Assembly (NCBI RefSeq): GCF_025766255.1
Contig: NW_026516747.1
Coordinates: forward strand, 62,001 to 126,000
Reading direction: 5' to 3'
Source: Zychaea mexicana
Lineage: Eukaryota; Mucoromycota; Mucoromycetes; Mucorales; Lichtheimiaceae
Length of the DNA: 64,000 nucleotides
Position numbers and translations under genes: made by a program. Below, one piece after another: positions 63,313 to 64,000 of the stretch; position 1 is the stretch's first letter; each line of letters starts with the position of its first letter. The notes under the pieces are model-generated. The model was not told the DNA's origin. It saw nothing but the letters and a program-made list of their open reading frames with translations, and ran no database searches.

Positions 63313-64000
63313 CTAATATCCATTGTATCTATCATCATGGTGACTCTTCGTAAAGTTAAATCGATGAATAGTGTTGGTAATAATTGAAGGCAAACGAAGA
63401 CGGCCATTATTATGTTGGGAATAGTGCAACACATTATCTCCTGATGTAGAACTTCCGCCCACACCAAGTCCTGAATGATTTTTCACGACACGTAGCCCTA
63501 TTTATATAAAAGATGGTAAGTTAACTCAACTCTCTTTATATTTTTTTCTGTTAGAGCATGAGAAAAGAAACCTGGGCTCTTTAACTTACCACGTTGGAAG
63601 CGAGGTCGCGTGGACGCAATATATAATGAATAGGATCGTGTTTGGCCATCATCCATTTGGACCTTTCTTAATTTTATGAAAGCAGTAGATGGATCAATCA
63701 AAGCATAATTGAGATAGAGCACACCTGCCCACGGTGATTGGACTGTAGGTGCTACCGGTGCCAGTCTTTGCTGCCATTCTTGCATCACATATTCTGGGGT
63801 GCGGATATAATCTGCTAGTGCTGGTGTCATGGGTAATTGTTGAATGCCATGGATATATTCTAGGTAGCGACCAAAATAGGTAGTCTAGCAAGTATCAATG
63901 TTGTTAGTAACTGGAAGAATAACCGGTAGAAGAAGAAAAGTGATAGCATACATAATCTGTCTTTTGCTCGAAATATATGCCGACGACTTTATTCTTGATC
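63313..64000 (-). CDS. GH81 endo-1,3-beta-glucanase, C-terminal part (5' end outside window)
   Basis: Three exons seen: one ending at about 63953 ([14 protein letters not shown]), one at about 63893-63590 ([60 protein letters not shown]) and the last, about 63496-63313 ([20 protein letters not shown] to stop TAG). The FGR..EYIHGIQ.LP.TP and [10 protein letters not shown] motifs are typical of the C-terminal region of fungal GH81 enzymes (Eng1/Eng2/Acf2 family). These cut beta-1,3-glucan during septum breakdown and wall remodelling. The catalytic region and any signal peptide lie beyond base 64000. The gene converges on the receptor kinase, with only 77 bases between stop codons. Confidence 0.88.

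Noticed and set aside
1..64000. CRISPR arrays, rRNA or tRNA genes, bacterial or viral insertions
   Set aside because: Looked for spaced short repeats, tRNA box B-like motifs with paired arms, and phage or viral hallmark proteins; none found by eye. A tRNA scan program would be decisive.

Overview
The window is nuclear DNA of a filamentous fungus, most likely an early-diverging one (Mucoromycota, probably Mucorales). Evidence: dense short GT-AG introns with a few GC-AG ones, a CotH-kinase family gene (a family expanded in Mucorales), fungal-type Mcp1, Cft1, Siw14-like and GH81 genes, and no bacterial operon or ribosome-binding structure. Gene models below were built by hand-splicing; junctions are inferred from consensus sites and reading-frame phase, with no transcript data. 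Genus-level assignment is inference.

Layout. 1-7.0 kb: a tandem array of a 2.7-kb unit, three copies visible, each with a minus-strand gene for a divergent RNase H-like protein whose N-terminus reads like a histone H3 tail (MARTKKTARK). 7.0-13.4 kb: a PRELI-domain lipid-transfer protein (+), sulfite oxidase (-) and a multi-pass membrane protein (-). 13.4-19.5 kb: the long CPSF-A/Cft1 polyadenylation gene (-). 20.2-23.1 kb: three plus-strand genes, a Siw14-like phosphatase, the Rieske subunit of complex III and an Mcp1-like mitochondrial protein. 24.0-33.5 kb: a CotH-kinase gene (-) and two paralogous monocarboxylate-type MFS transporters (-). 35.7-39.7 kb: MSH3 (+). 40.4-45.2 kb: an HSL-type alpha/beta hydrolase (-) and a second RNase H-like gene (-). 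45-53.7 kb: gene-poor, with a broken third MFS copy and unidentified coding remnants. 53.8-54.5 kb: a Myb/SANT protein (+). 55.1-63.2 kb: a very large receptor hybrid histidine kinase (+). 63.3-64 kb: the 3' part of a GH81 beta-1,3-glucanase (-), cut by the window edge.

Most striking points. (1) The 55-63 kb gene joins the plan of an animal receptor guanylyl cyclase (periplasmic-binding-like ectodomain, one membrane span, kinase-homology domain with HG.L and DYG motifs, cyclase-type coiled linker) to a fungal histidine kinase with two receivers in place of the cyclase. (2) The array encodes an apparently catalytically dead RNase H fold carrying a histone-H3-like tail, with a related single-copy gene 37 kb away. 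(3) Both intact MFS paralogues need a two-nucleotide exon (GG) at the same place to stay in frame.

There is no operon logic here. Three mitochondrial genes (PRELI, Rieske, Mcp1-like) lie within 16 kb, but nothing shows that they are co-regulated.
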